Assembly (NCBI RefSeq): GCF_019704315.1 | Contig: NZ_AP024597.1 | Coordinates: 2,764,501 to 2,828,500 of the forward strand | DNA from: Stygiolobus caldivivus | GTDB lineage: Archaea; Thermoproteota; Thermoprotei_A; Sulfolobales; Sulfolobaceae | Direction of reading: 5' to 3' | Length of the DNA: 64,000 nt | In this document: piece after piece, positions 28,572 through 37,463 of the stretch | Layout: each line of letters begins with the position of its first letter | Position numbering within the stretch: position 1 is the stretch's first letter | The notes under the pieces: generated by a model | What the model saw: only the letters and a program-made list of their open reading frames with translations | Databases searched by the model: none | What the model was told of the DNA's origin: nothing | Translations under genes and position numbers: made by a program

Positions 28572-30131
28572 TTATATCGGCCTTAAAATAAATATGATAT
28601 TCGTTCTATGCTGTGATCTACCCAAATAACCTGGTGACTCACCTAGAATTTCATATTTATTGACTATTTCTAGTCCGACTTTCTCAATAACTTCATACAA
28701 ATTCTTCCATTCAGACTTCATATTGATTATAAGAACTATTCTTCCATCAGACTTTAATGATTCCTTGCTCTTCTTTAATATCGTTAATAGATTGTCGAAG
28801 TATCTTTCCTTTCCAATCTCCTTATTTAAAGCACTTTTTAAGGATATTCTTTCAAATAAATTTATTATTACTATATGCGGAAAACTTAATGAAGAATAGC
28901 TAGGTGAGAGTTTATAGTAAGGAGGATCAATAACTATTAAATCGCTTTTAGGATACTCCTTGACTAAGGCATCTCCCAGCATTCCGTGAATTTCTCCCCT
29001 TAATTTATACTTTCTTATACGCATCTGATTTCTTATACCGGAAATAACTGTGCTTCTAGCATGAACAGCAAGAGGGTTTGTCTCAACAGTGTATTCCGGA
29101 ACCCAATACCCTTTTATTCCACCTGCATACGGAACGGGTTCATTTAAAGGAGGATACCAACGACAAAGAAGGGAGCATGTCTTCACAGAGTCACTAGCAG
29201 CTAACATTAGTAATAGTCTCTCTACTTGGCTTAGTTCCTTTGCCCTCTCAGCTAATCTATGAAAGGTAAGGAGTTGAGCTTTAGTAAAAATTTTTTCAGG
29301 TCTGGTTATATTTGCTTTAATGAGTCTATTTCCTTCCCTTAATTCTTCTATATAAATGTCAATATCGACCTCTAGTTCAACTTCTTTAAGTAGTCTGTTT
29401 CTATTTTCCAACCAATTTTTGTCAAATAATAATGTCTTATCTACTACAATTCCGAACGCTTTCCAACCGAAATAATCCACCACGTTCTTAGGCTTGTATA
29501 GAGGCTTTATAGTAACTTCAACTAAATTCCCGCAATGAGGGCAAGGGATTACCTTCTCCTCATTACTTTCACTCTCGAAAAAGTTTCCGCAATGAGGGCA
29601 AAGGATTACCTTCCTGAAAGGGTTCTTTTTCGTCATAACCCATGAGGGAACCTTATCTCTCGTAATTAATACATAAGATACCGTACTCCCTTTGTAGGAC
29701 CAAATAGGAGAAAGTTCTTTCTTAGCTTCTTCAATTATAGAGTTAATATGATTAAAATTCACATCATTTCGCAGTGCAGAATATCCCTCAATTATCTTAA
29801 CTGCAAGAGGATTAATATCGATACCGTAAGCATTATAGTTATACAGTGATGCTTCAACCAAACCGGTTCCTCCGCCTGCTAAAGGTTCAAAATAAGTTAG
29901 GCCGTGGGCATCTAAGATTTCCGGATTAATTAACGCCTCGTAAAATTTCTCGTCATTTTCAAGTAAAAAGGATGCCAGAATACTTCGGTATAAATATATA
30001 TATCTCTTAGACCACCATCTATGCAAACTTACTTCCCTTTTTATTCCGCCTTTCTCCTTTTCAAGTATCAATTTTTCTACGACAGGTATATAGTTTTTGA
30101 GATCATCAAGTAAACGTAACAATTTTAACAC
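28572..30131 (-). CDS. DNA methyltransferase with zinc ribbons (DUF1156-like adenine-specific type)
   Basis: 519 residues. N-terminal SLHRWWSKRYIYLYRSILASFLL is the DUF1156-type opening. FEPLAGGGTGL (81-91) is the S-adenosylmethionine motif, followed by GIDINPLAVK. Two CPHCG pairs at about residues 177 and 198 form zinc ribbons. The catalytic DPPYY is near residue 402, typical of amino-group (N6-adenine or N4-cytosine) methylases. It is shorter than many DUF1156 proteins but appears complete. Such enzymes protect host DNA in restriction-like systems; the adjacent AT-rich helicase and orphan gene are the obvious partners. Convergent with the orphan gene, so separately transcribed. Confidence 0.83.
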   Translation of the reverse strand: MLKLLRLLDDLKNYIPVVEKLILEKEKGGIKREVSLHRWWSKRYIYLYRSILASFLLENDEKFYEALINPEILDAHGLTYFEPLAGGGTGLVEASLYNYNAYGIDINPLAVKIIEGYSALRNDVNFNHINSIIEEAKKELSPIWSYKGSTVSYVLITRDKVPSWVMTKKNPFRKVILCPHCGNFFESESNEEKVIPCPHCGNLVEVTIKPLYKPKNVVDYFGWKAFGIVVDKTLLFDKNWLENRNRLLKEVELEVDIDIYIEELREGNRLIKANITRPEKIFTKAQLLTFHRLAERAKELSQVERLLLMLAASDSVKTCSLLCRWYPPLNEPVPYAGGIKGYWVPEYTVETNPLAVHARSTVISGIRNQMRIRKYKLRGEIHGMLGDALVKEYPKSDLIVIDPPYYKLSPSYSSLSFPHIVIINLFERISLKSALNKEIGKERYFDNLLTILKKSKESLKSDGRIVLIINMKSEWKNLYEVIEKVGLEIVNKYEILGESPGYLGRSQHRTNIIFILRPI

Positions 30132-30724
30132 CCTACAAGTGATAGGTCTTTTTATAACACTGTGTGATAACTGAAAAATTGATTTATAAAATGCACTAAT
30201 ACATTGTAAAAATTAACGCGTAGATTAAGCCTTCTAATCTTAAAAAATGAGGTTGTAGATGAAACTGCCTTTATAGCATCAAAGTACTTACTATTAATAT
30301 TGCTAAATATATTCGTTATTACCTTATTACTTATCATAACAAACCTTTTATCTCTATATCTTATCAACGTTTGATTATAGCCTGCGATATAATGCGAAGG
30401 AAAACCGAAAAAATTTTATCATACACATTTTTATCAACTGAGCAATTTTATTAATAGTTACCAATAATAACGGTATAATGCTATCCTAGACTGAAATACA
30501 AATACCTAGAAGTCTTGGCATAGTCCTTATTCATAATAAACGCAACGGGAAGTTTAGGGGACGTCGACTTAAGGTCTAAGCACGTTCTTGTGAAAAACTA
30601 GTAGAAGATGTTGGAATAGGCCTGAAAAGAGGCTACTTGTCTAAAACTTGACAGGATACTTCATGTTTCTTTTGTAATTTTTATTTGTGTAAGTATTATG
30701 AGATCATAGCTACATATTAAATAC

Positions 30725-30800
30725 ACACATAACATTATTAATACGTAGTACGTATAAAAGCGTAGGAAAATTACTTTATAATTTGGTTTATGTAGAATTA
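30725..30800 (+). repeat. AT-rich repeat D fragment
   Basis: CATTATTAATACGTAGTACG followed by TATAAAAGCGTAGG resembles 26320-26365 (AATATTAATATGATAGTGTA then AAAAAAGCGTATATAAG). A shorter match occurs near 46925-46955. Confidence 0.3.
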
Positions 30801-31118
30801 TTTAGCATGCACTTTATTATTTACTTATGGATTAACTGATTCGGAAAAAATTTCAATGCAATAAATGCCTTAGCGACCCGAAAAGGGTGGTGTAGAAAAA
30901 TTTTACGAATTTTCAACTATTATTTGTACGCAACTCTCATAGTGTTGTTGCATAGCTATAAAGTCTCTTAATACTGCTTAAGGCATGTTGAGTCCTTGTC
31001 CTATACCGTAGCTTTGGGATAAGGTCCCTTGCACGCTAATTTATAGGTTAATAACGGCACTATGAAATTTTTCAGCTATTCTGGGAGTAAGGATAGGTCA
31101 CGCCATGGGTAAACACTA

Positions 31119-31355
31119 TATACTTTCAGGCACTATTGGACAAGACCTCATCCTTCTGTAGCACTCACGTGTACGTTTTACATGAAGGTATTCTTGCCCT
31201 TTATTAACTGACATAGTATAGTACTTATAAAGCTGATGTATAGCACTTTCTCTTTAACGCCTTGTAGTTTCAGTCATCTGACCAGTTAGAGTATAAGTGT
31301 TAAGTAAATATTTAAGGGAATATTGATTACGATGGATTTTTCCAATAAATAACAT
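31119..31355 (-). repeat. palindromic unit A (copy 5) plus composite-element right end
   Basis: 31119-31220 is unit A in inverted orientation: TATACTTTCAGGCACTATTG at one end and GCCCTTTATTAACTGACATA at the other. 31289-31355 matches the right part of the composite element (GTATAAGTGTTAAGTAAATA then TTTTTCCAATAAATAACAT). Confidence 0.5.
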
Positions 31356-31505
31356 TTAGAATGAGATTTATACAATGATTGAAGCCTAACAGTTAGTTAC
31401 CGAATTATTACCGTAGCAATAAGAGAGTTACTAATAGAATTTTTAAGATAATAAATACTAAATAATGGGAAACCTATTTATTTTAGATATATCTAATTTT
31501 TACTT

Positions 31506-33083
31506 ATGTATGACGTGGTATTATCATCAGATAGAGGTTCTTTCACAGACTACGGGGGTTCCAGTGTTTTAGGCTATGTAGCTTGCATGCCGTCGAGACT
31601 TGTCCCTAGATCCTTCATGGACAGATTCTTTACCCCAAAAGTGAAGACTGATGAAGAAGGTAAGGCATTATATGCACCTTATGCGCTAAGAAAAATAGAA
31701 GCTATTTTACTAGAAGCAGGATATAAAGTAGTAGTAGTCCCCCCAGAAAATATAGAAAAATTCGCCCGTAATACTAAAGTGGTCGGGATTACAGCTCATG
31801 ACCCTTTCGGTTTAAACCCGGTGAGCGCAAAACTCAGCTTTCTGTTCGGTGGAGGTCCAACGTGGACAGCTCAATTCTTTGATGAATTCGGGCAGAAAAT
31901 TTCAGCTCTAAAACAAAGGTTCAACTTCAAGATTATAGCTGGAGGGCCTGGAGCCTGGGAACTCAGCTTAAATAAGCCCGAATGGATAGACGTGGTATTC
32001 CTAGGGGAGGCTGAAGTTGATTTACCTGCTATAGTGAAAAGAATAATTGAAGGGGAGGAAGTTCCAAAAGTTGTAAGGGGGAGAAACCCGAAAACCGAAC
32101 AGATACCGACTATTAAGAACTCGGCGAGACTGGGAGAAGTCCAGATTACCAGAGGATGTCCTAGAGGGTGTAGATTTTGCTCTATAACTCCAGAGACCTT
32201 TAGATCTATTCCCCTTGAAGACATTAAGAAGGAAGTTGAGGTTAATCTCAGAGGAGGTTGGAAAAGGGTCGAGTTTATAACAGATGATGTAATGCTATAT
32301 GGTTCGTCGAAGCTGAGGACGAACCACGAGGCCATAGTTAAATTATTCTCTGAAGTTATGAAAATGGGAGTTGATGGTATATGGTTCCCACACATTTCAG
32401 CACCCGCAGTTAGGGAAAGCCCTAAGACCGTCAGATCCATCTCGGAAATTGCTGGGTATAATATAGATAGGGCAGCGGCACCGGTAGTAGGCCTTGAGAC
32501 CGGTAGCCTTAAAATATTTGAGAAATACATGCCGGCTAAAGCCTTTCCTTGGAGACCGAAAGAGTGGAGGGATGTAATACTCGACGCAACTGCGATTATG
32601 AACGATAACTACATATTTCCTTGTTATACAATGACAATAGGGTATCCTGAAGAGACTGAGGAAGACGTAAAAGAGAGTATTGACCTAGTCCAGACCATTA
32701 TCGACCATCAGTTCACTGCGTGGATTTTCCCATTACCGGTAATACCCATATCGACTTCCTATATATCCAAGAATCCCTATCCTAAGCCTGAATCCCTGCC
32801 ACAAGGCTATTGGGACTTACTCTATATGGCATGGAAGTATAACTTAAAAGTAACGAGGGAATTGATCCCTATCCTCACCGGAGGTATTAAGAATAAGCTA
32901 GTTAGAAATATAGTAAAAGTAATGATAAACAAAACCTTTTCCAATATCGAGGATATATTCAAAGGCTTTAAAGAAACTAAAGGAGAGCTATCTAGGACTT
33001 TTTCTAATATAAATCTAAATAATACTATGGGTGTAATAAAGGCTATTTATTGGCTGTTTAGGTTATCTGCGAAACCCCAGTAA
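31506..33083 (+). CDS. B12-binding-type radical SAM protein, possibly GDGT ring synthase (GrsA/GrsB)-like
   Basis: 525 residues. An N-terminal Rossmann-like domain (residues ~1-205, with KIIAGGPGAWE and VVFLGEAE) is followed by the radical SAM cluster motif CPRGCRFC (Cys217, 221, 224). Later segments FPCYTMTIGYPEETEEDV and LPVIPIS are typical of the class. In Sulfolobales, radical SAM proteins of this architecture include those that form cyclopentane rings in tetraether lipids; I infer that possibility from architecture and organism only. It stands alone between a repeat-rich gap and an IS remnant, with a T-rich terminator behind it. Confidence 0.75.
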   Translation: MYDVVLSSDRGSFTDYGGSSVLGYVACMPSRLVPRSFMDRFFTPKVKTDEEGKALYAPYALRKIEAILLEAGYKVVVVPPENIEKFARNTKVVGITAHDPFGLNPVSAKLSFLFGGGPTWTAQFFDEFGQKISALKQRFNFKIIAGGPGAWELSLNKPEWIDVVFLGEAEVDLPAIVKRIIEGEEVPKVVRGRNPKTEQIPTIKNSARLGEVQITRGCPRGCRFCSITPETFRSIPLEDIKKEVEVNLRGGWKRVEFITDDVMLYGSSKLRTNHEAIVKLFSEVMKMGVDGIWFPHISAPAVRESPKTVRSISEIAGYNIDRAAAPVVGLETGSLKIFEKYMPAKAFPWRPKEWRDVILDATAIMNDNYIFPCYTMTIGYPEETEEDVKESIDLVQTIIDHQFTAWIFPLPVIPISTSYISKNPYPKPESLPQGYWDLLYMAWKYNLKVTRELIPILTGGIKNKLVRNIVKVMINKTFSNIEDIFKGFKETKGELSRTFSNINLNNTMGVIKAIYWLFRLSAKPQ

Positions 33084-33091
33084 ACATGCAA

Positions 33092-33131
33092 GGTTTTTCC
33101 TTTCTTCTCTTTTTTTCCCTTGTTTTTTCTG
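33092..33131 (+). terminator. T-rich terminator of the radical SAM gene
   Basis: Several T tracts (TTTTTCC, TTTTTTTCCC, TTTTTTC) begin a few bases after the stop codon, as in archaeal U-rich termination. Confidence 0.5.
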
Positions 33132-33191
33132 GATCTTAATCCTTTTATGTGTAAAGGACAGTAAGCTGACTTCCTTATATAAAACATGCTA

Positions 33192-33325
33192 GTCAGGCCT
33201 GAGTAATATAGACCTGACTGGGTAAAAAGCCGTTGACTCAACGCCCTAAAGAGCGTTATGTTCCCCTCATCGGTTCGGGACTACATCTGAGGGGCAGTCG
33301 AGAGGGTTAGAGAACCCCCTCCCAT
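33192..33325 (-). ncRNA. IS200/IS605 right-end hairpins, probable omega-RNA (reRNA) remnant
   Basis: Directly after the tnpB remnant (reading the minus strand) come four compact stem-loops: GAGGG/CCCTC at 33302-33321, CCCCTCA/TGAGGGG at 33263-33294, AACGC/GCGTT at 33240-33257 and GTCAGG/CCTGAC at 33192-33218. TnpB guide RNAs are made from exactly this place at the 3' end of the element. No expression is known here, and the gene is dead. Confidence 0.45.
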
Positions 33326-33645
33326 TCAGGTTCGTAATAACGATAACATCACGGTCTCCTCATAACCGCACGAACACTTAAACCACTTGTATCCAGTTTC
33401 TACCATTCTCCGCCCACATTTAGGGCGGACACATAAGAGTAACTAGGGTTTAACGTACTCAACGACCAAACCGTGCTTTTCCGCCCTCCACTCGACCCGG
33501 AATTGAATCCTACGGTACTGCATTAGGTACAGCCTATCCCGGTACTCCTTAGAGAGTTCGATAACTCTCTTAATCATGTTAGTCAACTCCTCTAACTTTA
33601 TGACATTACTACCAAAGGGCTTGACCCCGTGTAACGATAAACTAC
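33326..33645 (-). pseudogene. tnpB: tnpB remnant, IS200/IS605 family
   Basis: The minus strand encodes the end of a Tnp[49 protein letters not shown], then an in-frame TAG, and the zinc ribbon RPKCGRRMVETGYKWFKCSC with CSCGYEETV. One Cys of the first pair appears as Arg-Pro-Lys-Cys context, the final GDRDVIA-type motif is eroded, and everything upstream of about 33645 is lost. It is a nonfunctional fragment. Confidence 0.7.
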
Positions 33646-33818
33646 CTTAGTACTTGACTGAGCATAAGGACACGGTCTTCATCTACGCTAGGGCACTACA
33701 CATAGAAGTATAATTAAGTGTAGACTATAAGCTTGTATGAGAGAGTATTGTACTATTACCCGACAGCACACTAATATTGTTTACACAATTTTAAAATTTT
33801 AGAGGAAAACTTCTACTT
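33646..33818. other. short gap with unit A arm and promoter of the next gene
   Basis: CCTTAGTACTTGACTGAGCA at 33646 matches the right arm of palindromic unit A. An AT-rich TATA-like sequence (TTTTAAAATTTT near 33790) precedes the membrane protein gene. Confidence 0.4.
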
Positions 33819-34343
33819 ATGATAAAGACATACCTAAAAAGAGGAAACATAATAAGCCTTGTCGCTTCCCTAATTATCCTTGCTGGGCTGGTCCTCCTTG
33901 ACCTCAAAGGTATATCATATGCGCTATCGCCCCAATTCCTAGCAATAATGTGGGTAGTATGGTTCCTAGCAATACCGTCCTTTATGTCCTACCACAAGTC
34001 GGATTTGGAAAGGCCGAAGCTCATGGACTACTTCGCAATACCGGCGATAATAATAACGTTCTTCGGACTAATCTTAGCTTCACTCGGTGACTTTTTAGGG
34101 ATAGAGATAATCTTACTCGGGTACACGTTAGAGCCCGTAGCCGGGATCTCTATTTACCTCACTACTAAAAAGTTCAGTTATGTTAACTCTTCACTCTTCT
34201 TCTGGGGTGCCGTAGTGTTTACCGCCGGCCTCCCCCTTTACTTAGTCAACCTAGGTATCGTGTCTATTGCGGGAGATATAGTGAAGATGGTAGGGATAGT
34301 GGGGCTATTAATGAACTCCAGACTAATGGCTGAGGCAAAGTAA
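33819..34343 (+). CDS. small multi-pass membrane protein, unknown function
   Basis: 174 residues with about five or six hydrophobic segments separated by short loops; the N-terminus is basic (MIKTYLKRGN). No family recognised. A TATA-like TTTTAAAATTTT lies about 25 bases upstream. The stop is followed by a T run near 34380. Confidence 0.65.
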   Translation: MIKTYLKRGNIISLVASLIILAGLVLLDLKGISYALSPQFLAIMWVVWFLAIPSFMSYHKSDLERPKLMDYFAIPAIIITFFGLILASLGDFLGIEIILLGYTLEPVAGISIYLTTKKFSYVNSSLFFWGAVVFTAGLPLYLVNLGIVSIAGDIVKMVGIVGLLMNSRLMAEAK

Positions 34344-34959
34344 TATGCGAAAAGCCCGAAGAGGCGAATATACTACCTCCTTTTTTCCGTTATTTCGTTT
34401 GGGGAAAAAGAAGAAGAGGACTCGGGGTTTAAATACAAGACACAACCCTTGGTGACGCTTTACGCTCCCTTGTCCCCATTCTGGTAAACGACTTTTGTAT
34501 AAACTACTATTCGATCAGGGCACTCCAAAGTCAGCCCAAGTCGTTTGAAGGGTTAGGGAAAAGTTCCCCTTTTTAGGCTTAAGTAAGTATAACCAATAAC
34601 TCCTCCGCTATGCTCAAGATATTTCTACAAACTAAGCGTATATCACACCCGTCAACATGTAAGGTCGAACAGCCACCAAACGCGTAAAGTCCTTAAGTGA
34701 GGTAAGGGGCTTCGAGGCCTAACGAGGTTTAGCCCTTCTCGCAGTAGTAAAAGCAGAGAGAAAAAAGGTGTAGTGCCCTGAACAGCTTGTAGGGGTTTAC
34801 AGGTACCACTGGACACATTCTACCCTTTTTAATTGTGTTACTAGTCGGGAAGAGTAACTCAAACTCTATCTTTAGTAAGGTTATGACGCACGTCGGGGGG
34901 AGGGGAGTCTTAACTTAAGGGAAAAATGACACTACTGTCCTTGTCTGTCGTCCTCGCTT
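34344..34959. other. intergenic region, nothing recognised
   Basis: A T-rich stretch near 34377-34385 may end the membrane protein transcript. No gene or clear repeat copy; a weak match to the composite-element left end (CGTAAAGTCCTTAAG near 34684) is seen. Confidence 0.4.
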
Positions 34960-35538
34960 TCAGTGCCCGCTTCCGTAGTCTTTCATCTTTTGCTCAAAGC
35001 TCCACAATATACCTCCGTGGCCGATCTCAGCTATGTTCCTCGGTTCTGGGACCTTGCCGGTCATCATCCTGGTGAACATAATGTCTATTGTGTTGTACTC
35101 CTTAAAGTGTATCCCCCCGGCAGACACCCCGAAAAGGGGGACGTTGTTCAGCATGGCGACAATAGTCATCGTAGTCGGTTTTACCGGGACACCGTAAGCT
35201 ATTATATTAGCGTTGAGTTTTTTAAACGCTTGATAAGTCTTGTCTGTGGGGTCTACAGAAGTCCCACCTGTGACTATGACGGCTTCAGCCCCGCTGTCTA
35301 TAGACCTCAAGACCGCTTTGGATATTGCGTCTTCATCGTCCGGCACTACCTCGCTCTTAACTATAGTCCACCCGTATTTCTTGCACTTTTCCTCTATAAC
35401 CGGCATGTATAGGTCTTTTTTCCTCCCCTCATATATCTCCGTCCCGGTTATTACTACCCCTACCTTAGAGTACTTGAAGGGAGTAATACTTATCAGCTTC
35501 TTCCCCGGTATAATACCCTCTACCTCTTCCTTCTTCAT
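34960..35538 (-). CDS. molybdopterin-binding protein, C-terminal MoaB/Mog-like part
   Basis: 192 residues. KVGVVITGTEIYEGRKKD and VIVTGGTSVDPTDKT are the molybdopterin-binding (MoCF) domain signatures; VSAGGIHF lies near the end. In archaeal relatives this domain follows the segment encoded by the upstream frame (35535-35969) in a single chain, as far as I recall. Here the upstream stop TGA overlaps this ATG (ATGA), so the pair is either naturally split and coupled or broken by a -1 shift. Role: cofactor binding or sensing, in the cytoplasm. Confidence 0.78.
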   Translation of the reverse strand: MKKEEVEGIIPGKKLISITPFKYSKVGVVITGTEIYEGRKKDLYMPVIEEKCKKYGWTIVKSEVVPDDEDAISKAVLRSIDSGAEAVIVTGGTSVDPTDKTYQAFKKLNANIIAYGVPVKPTTMTIVAMLNNVPLFGVSAGGIHFKEYNTIDIMFTRMMTGKVPEPRNIAEIGHGGILWSFEQKMKDYGSGH

Positions 35539-35969
35539 AGAAACGGTACTACCTCTATACTCCCCACCAGCTCGCCTTTACCTACAGCCTGGTTATTCCT
35601 CTTGGTGATCAACAGGACTTTCTGGTTCAGGTTAAAGTCTATGAGGCCTTCTACGTCGACCTTAATTAACCCCGGGATTTTAGAGTAGAGTAGGGTCAGC
35701 CCTTGTCTCCCTGAGACCACTTCGATATTTTCGTCAACTAACTTTGACCCTACATACGGTGATATTTCCCATTCGTACATTACCCCCTCTTCTTTGGCAC
35801 CGTCGTCTATCCACACATAGTATACACCGGAGTCCATGAGCCTCTTTACGTCCTCTTCTGTGATTATATGCCCCCTTTCTAAGAGCGTCATGTGTTCGTT
35901 CTCGTCCACGTACGTAGTGTCATAACCTAACTTTTTTCCTACTGCCTCTTTTGTGGGAATATATCTCAT
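35535..35969 (-). CDS. molybdopterin-binding protein, N-terminal MoeA-like part
   Basis: 144 residues. It starts MRYIPTKEAVGKKLGYDTTY, with GHIITEEDVKRL, YVWIDDGAKEEG and KNNQAVGKGELVGS-like sequence, the MoeA-type N-terminal layout. It ends IEVVPFL at a TGA inside the ATG of the MoCF domain gene. The two together would give about 335 residues, the size expected for one archaeal molybdopterin-binding protein. Confidence 0.72.
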   Translation of the reverse strand: MRYIPTKEAVGKKLGYDTTYVDENEHMTLLERGHIITEEDVKRLMDSGVYYVWIDDGAKEEGVMYEWEISPYVGSKLVDENIEVVSGRQGLTLLYSKIPGLIKVDVEGLIDFNLNQKVLLITKRNNQAVGKGELVGSIEVVPFL

Positions 35970-36326
35970 AGGAAATATGTAGATAACTTCATATATAAAG
36001 TCATACGGTGTTAAAAATGAATAACTGTATCGTTTTTACTTAAAACTCGTCGTCTAAATATTTTTAATAGACATGTGTCGGGCTTATGACATTTTTATAA
36101 AAAAGTGGTTTACTCTATCATTTTTTATAAAAAAGGAGGTTAATGTTAGGCTAAACGCTCATGAAGGTTAAAGAGTGTAGTATCGGTTACTAACCCTTTA
36201 TCGCTATGCAAGGCGGTGCCCAAAAGCTTGTAATATGGTGACGGTTGGAATGATGAGGGTGCTATCGGCAATAACGTCGGGGCTACGGAGGAGTACTTTT
36301 TAGCCTACAAAACACTATTATATCAA
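35970..36326. other. intergenic region with duplicated TTTTATAAAAAA motif
   Basis: TTTTTATAAAAAA occurs near 36091 and again near 36124, within 35 bases. These may be two TATA-like boxes, but they lie about 200 bases before the next plus-strand gene. No coding frame seen. Confidence 0.35.
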
Positions 36327-36956
36327 GTGAAGGTAGACGTCCACCAACACCTGGGGATAAGGGGTATAAGAGCTGAGGAAATAAGGGACTTATTCGACTA
36401 CATAGTCCTGAACCCAGCCTACAAGTACGCTTGTATGTGCTGTGTGGACGGTTTTTACCAACAGTACTTGTGGAATAAAGGGAGGGGTTACCTGCAGCTC
36501 GGTATTTATAACCCTAAGTGTAGGGTCCCAGCTGAGGTAGAGCTGGGGAGGCAATACGATAAGGGCATCGTGGGGATTGTCTTAAACCCCATAAACCACG
36601 ACTTTTACCTGAGGGAAGCAGGGAGGGTATTCCAATTCGCCGAAGACCACGACTTACCGCTCTTCATATATACGGGTAAGGGGAAGGGGAACCCCGCAGA
36701 CCTCAAAGGTGTACTGGAGGAGTTCAAGGTGAAGGTAGTCCTCCTGAGGTCTGGGTACCCCGACTACGTCAAAGAGGCCAAAGAGCTGGTAAAGGACGAA
36801 AGGGTGTTCGGCGAAGTCTCTTCAGTACCGTTACACATAGTTAAGGAGTTCCCGAAGGAGAAGTTGGTGTTCGGTAGCTGTTACCCCTATGTACCTTTTT
36901 CTATGCTAGAAGACAAAGAGATCCTGGATAACGGCAGGAAGGTCATAAAGCCGTGA
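36327..36956 (+). CDS. small amidohydrolase-family (TatD/amidohydrolase_2-like) protein
   Basis: 209 residues from GTG. H-x-H near the start (VDVHQHLG), and LVFGSCYPYVP near the end where the metal-binding Asp of the family usually sits; here the position reads Ser-Cys. The middle His sites are replaced too (FIYTGKGKG for the usual HTG). At 209 residues it is shorter than usual. It may be a reduced or noncanonical hydrolase. Alone on its strand. Confidence 0.65.
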   Translation: MKVDVHQHLGIRGIRAEEIRDLFDYIVLNPAYKYACMCCVDGFYQQYLWNKGRGYLQLGIYNPKCRVPAEVELGRQYDKGIVGIVLNPINHDFYLREAGRVFQFAEDHDLPLFIYTGKGKGNPADLKGVLEEFKVKVVLLRSGYPDYVKEAKELVKDERVFGEVSSVPLHIVKEFPKEKLVFGSCYPYVPFSMLEDKEILDNGRKVIKP

Positions 36957-37122
36957 AGGGGTTCTAAGACAGTCTGAACGGTGCCTGGAGTAAGGCCTTT
37001 TACATGCCTTTGTGGATTATAATTTCCTCCGTTAAATTAGTATAATTCTGCATATTATAAATAATTACGTATACGTAGGGCCATTCTACATAATAGATTA
37101 TAAACCCGTCACCTTATGCCTC

Positions 37123-37278
37123 TTAGACGGTGTCACGTAATAATGGATTTTTCTTGCTCAATAATAACGCTTTTCTGATCAATTCTTCATCAACTCTCTC
37201 CTCCTTTATAGCCTTAATAAAATTATTAACCTCCCTCTGGGTCTCTAAGACTATTTCTCCTTCTTCAACTCTAGCCAT
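37123..37278 (-). CDS. small charged protein, antitoxin-like size
   Basis: 51 residues, starting MARVEEGEIVLETQREVNNF and continuing with KAIKEERVDEELIRKALLLS; acidic and helical, reminiscent of small archaeal VapB/antitoxin-type proteins but not assignable. A promoter-like GTATTTAAAG lies ~45 bases upstream. The same frame continues upstream through a single TAA at 37279-37281 to an ATG at 37335 (18 codons, MDTWKVFKVGVREYKVIR), so it may be the 3' part of a broken 70-codon gene. Confidence 0.45.
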   Translation of the reverse strand: MARVEEGEIVLETQREVNNFIKAIKEERVDEELIRKALLLSKKNPLLRDTV

Positions 37279-37463
37279 TTATCTTATTACTTTATACTCT
37301 CTAACTCCTACTTTAAATACTTTCCACGTATCCATGTAATGCCTTAAGGGTTTCTCCAACCTTATTCCGAAAGTAACGATACGTTTTGACAGAAACGTTA
37401 GGTCAACCGTAAAGGCGGATAGTCCTTAACTAATACCTCCATAATTTAGAGAGTTTCACGGGC

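Larger units (their letters stand above)
30132..31505. other. long intergenic region, no gene; repeats
   Basis: Over 1.3 kb without a credible gene. An AT-rich repeat D-like fragment lies near 30725-30800 and unit A plus an element right end at 31119-31355. The right edge holds the promoter of the radical SAM gene (TTTATTTTAGATATA near 31478). Confidence 0.5.

Noticed and set aside
30152-30367. 71-codon minus-strand frame upstream of the methyltransferase
   Set aside because: Low-complexity AT-rich sequence with no family features or promoter support.
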